Below, piece after piece: positions 62,851 through 64,000 of a DNA stretch of 64,000 nt. Source of the stretch: Hahella sp. HNIBRBA332 (lineage in GTDB: Bacteria > Pseudomonadota > Gammaproteobacteria > Pseudomonadales > Oleiphilaceae). A program made the position numbers and the translations under genes. The DNA lies in assembly GCF_030719035.1 (NCBI RefSeq), contig NZ_CP132203.1, positions 6,532,501 to 6,596,500 on the forward strand, given 5' to 3'. The notes under the pieces were generated by a model. It was given only the letters and a program-made list of their open reading frames with translations. It was not told the origin of the DNA and made no database searches. How positions within the stretch are numbered: position 1 is the stretch's first letter; each line of letters starts with the position of its first letter.

Positions 62851-64000
62851 ATGTTATTTGCACGTTTTATTGAGCAGGCGCAACGGTTTCCTGACAAGGA
62901 AGCCGTTGTTTGGCGCGAGACTGCCTACAGTTATCGCGAAATTGTCAGCGCCGCCGTTGGTTACGCCCACGCATTGCGGGCGGCCGGCGTCGGCCCCGGT
63001 GAGGCGGTGGCGGCGCTGGTTCCCAACTCCATTTACTTTGTGGCGACCTCGCTTGCGGTCTGGGCCAACGGCGGCGTACTGTTACCGTTAAACGTGGCTT
63101 ACACGCAGGAGGAAACTGCGTTATACCTCGACAACGCCAGAGTACGCTTCGCCTTTGTCGTTCCTGAGGCGGAAGCGAAGCTGCCCGCTGAGATGGCCCG
63201 TTGTGTGATCGGGTTGGATGACGCGTTGCCGACGTCAGATGAGGCCACACCAGAAAGTCGTTACCCGGGGGCGGCGGACGCCGTCATTATGTTTTCGTCC
63301 GGCTCCACCGGCGCGCCCAAGCAGGTAGTGCGCACGCAGGCGCAAGTGCTGGCGGAAGTGGAGGGCTCCGCCGCCACGTTGCGCATCAATCATGAAGACG
63401 TCATCGCCTGCAGCGTGCCGCTGTTTCACGCTCATGGCTTTGGCAACTGTTTCCTGGCGGCGTTGATGAATGGCGGAACCTTGTTGATTCATCATGGCGA
63501 GTTCAATGCGCGAAAAATGATGCGGCTGGTGTCGGAGCATCAGGCGACCTTGCTGCCTTCCGTGCCGTTTATGTGCAAAATGATGGCGATGACGCCATTC
63601 AAGCAGGCGCCGGATTTGAGTCGATTACGCCTGGCGTATACGGCTGGCGCACCGCTGGAGGAAGACATATTCATCGGCTTCCGCGAGGCCTTCGGTATTC
63701 CTCTGGGGCAGTTATACGGCTCTACGGAAACCGGCGCCGCGGCGGTGAATGCGCATGTCTCGGCCGCCAATTTCCGCTCTGTCGGCAAGCCGGTGTCAGG
63801 CTCCGTTATCCGTTTGATTGACGATGAGGGAGAGCCTGTGGCCGCAGGACAGGAAGGCGAGGTGGTGATCGACTCCCCGGCCATGACCCATGAGTACCGG
63901 GGGCTGCCGGAATTAAGTGCGGAAACCTTCCGCAAAGACGGTTACCATACGGGAGACTTGGGGCGCCTGGATGAGGAAGGCAATCTGATCATCGTTGGAC
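62851..64000 (+). CDS. AMP-forming acyl-CoA ligase/synthetase, truncated by the window end
   Basis: The visible 383 codons read without a stop to the window end. They show the adenylation core motifs: phosphate loop MFSSGSTGAPKQVV, YGSTETGAAAVN, and YHTGDLGRLDEEG. The start ATG at 62851 lies 18 bp after the GT2 gene. Members activate fatty or aryl acids as adenylates. The substrate is not evident; acylation of the glycan or its carrier is one possibility. Confidence 0.88.
   Translation, partial: MLFARFIEQAQRFPDKEAVVWRETAYSYREIVSAAVGYAHALRAAGVGPGEAVAALVPNSIYFVATSLAVWANGGVLLPLNVAYTQEETALYLDNARVRFAFVVPEAEAKLPAEMARCVIGLDDALPTSDEATPESRYPGAADAVIMFSSGSTGAPKQVVRTQAQVLAEVEGSAATLRINHEDVIACSVPLFHAHGFGNCFLAALMNGGTLLIHHGEFNARKMMRLVSEHQATLLPSVPFMCKMMAMTPFKQAPDLSRLRLAYTAGAPLEEDIFIGFREAFGIPLGQLYGSTETGAAAVNAHVSAANFRSVGKPVSGSVIRLIDDEGEPVAAGQEGEVVIDSPAMTHEYRGLPELSAETFRKDGYHTGDLGRLDEEGNLIIVG

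Overview
The window looks like a marine gammaproteobacterium of the Hahella/Oceanospirillales type. The ribosomal, transcription and translation proteins are typically gammaproteobacterial. The gene order matches pseudomonad-like relatives: birA-coaX-SPOR gene-tRNA-tuf, then secE-nusG-rplKAJL-rpoBC, then the str, S10, spc and alpha operons as one block, followed by uvrA/MFS/ssb. The Hahella assignment is inference from overall resemblance; no search was run.

Layout. Bases 1-2527 hold the 3' three quarters of a 23S rRNA gene, the 5S gene and the rrn terminator. Bases 2617-3018 (minus) encode an isolated C-terminal OB domain of the error-prone polymerase DnaE2. Bases 3103-5527 are birA, coaX and a membrane-anchored SPOR-like gene. 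A tRNA-Thr/Tyr/Gly/Thr cluster leads into tuf (copy 1), tRNA-Trp, secE and nusG. From 8313 to 37321 the plus strand carries rplKAJL, rpoBC, rpsL-rpsG-fusA-tuf (copy 2) and the S10, spc and alpha operons, including the tiny rpmJ. Sigma70-type promoters can be read for the tRNA, str, S10 and alpha transcription units. Several terminators or hairpins mark unit boundaries.

Bases 37442-43543 hold uvrA (minus), a YajR-like MFS transporter, ssb and a D-Ala-D-Ala ligase. Two poorly characterised small genes follow, then a lipoprotein with a glycoside-hydrolase-like TIM-barrel pattern (44917-46143).

The most interesting part is 46186-64000, an accessory polysaccharide locus built as two divergent arms around an AT-rich gap of about 0.83 kb. 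The minus arm is 12 tightly packed genes. In transcription order they are a GT4 glycosyltransferase, acetyltransferase, DUF457-type membrane hydrolase, periplasmic adaptor, TolC-like outer-membrane protein, Wzx-like flippase, TPR membrane protein, beta-sandwich membrane protein, GT-C glycosyltransferase, heptose-1-P guanylyltransferase, sedoheptulose-7-P isomerase and sulfotransferase. The plus arm is APS kinase, heptose-7-P kinase, a DPM1-like GT2 and an AMP-forming ligase cut by the window end. Together these predict a GDP-D-glycero-D-manno-heptose supply, a PAPS supply with a sulfotransferase, a polyprenyl-phosphate sugar route to a GT-C enzyme, and export. The likely product is an acetylated, sulfated, heptose-containing surface glycan.

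Each arm is preceded by a strong sigma54 (-24/-12) promoter match, at 59365-59381 (minus) and 60038-60054 (plus). A TGTTTAC-N12-GTAAACA inverted repeat lies between them. This suggests the whole locus is switched by RpoN and an enhancer-binding protein. No CRISPR array, insertion sequence, phage gene or attachment site was seen.
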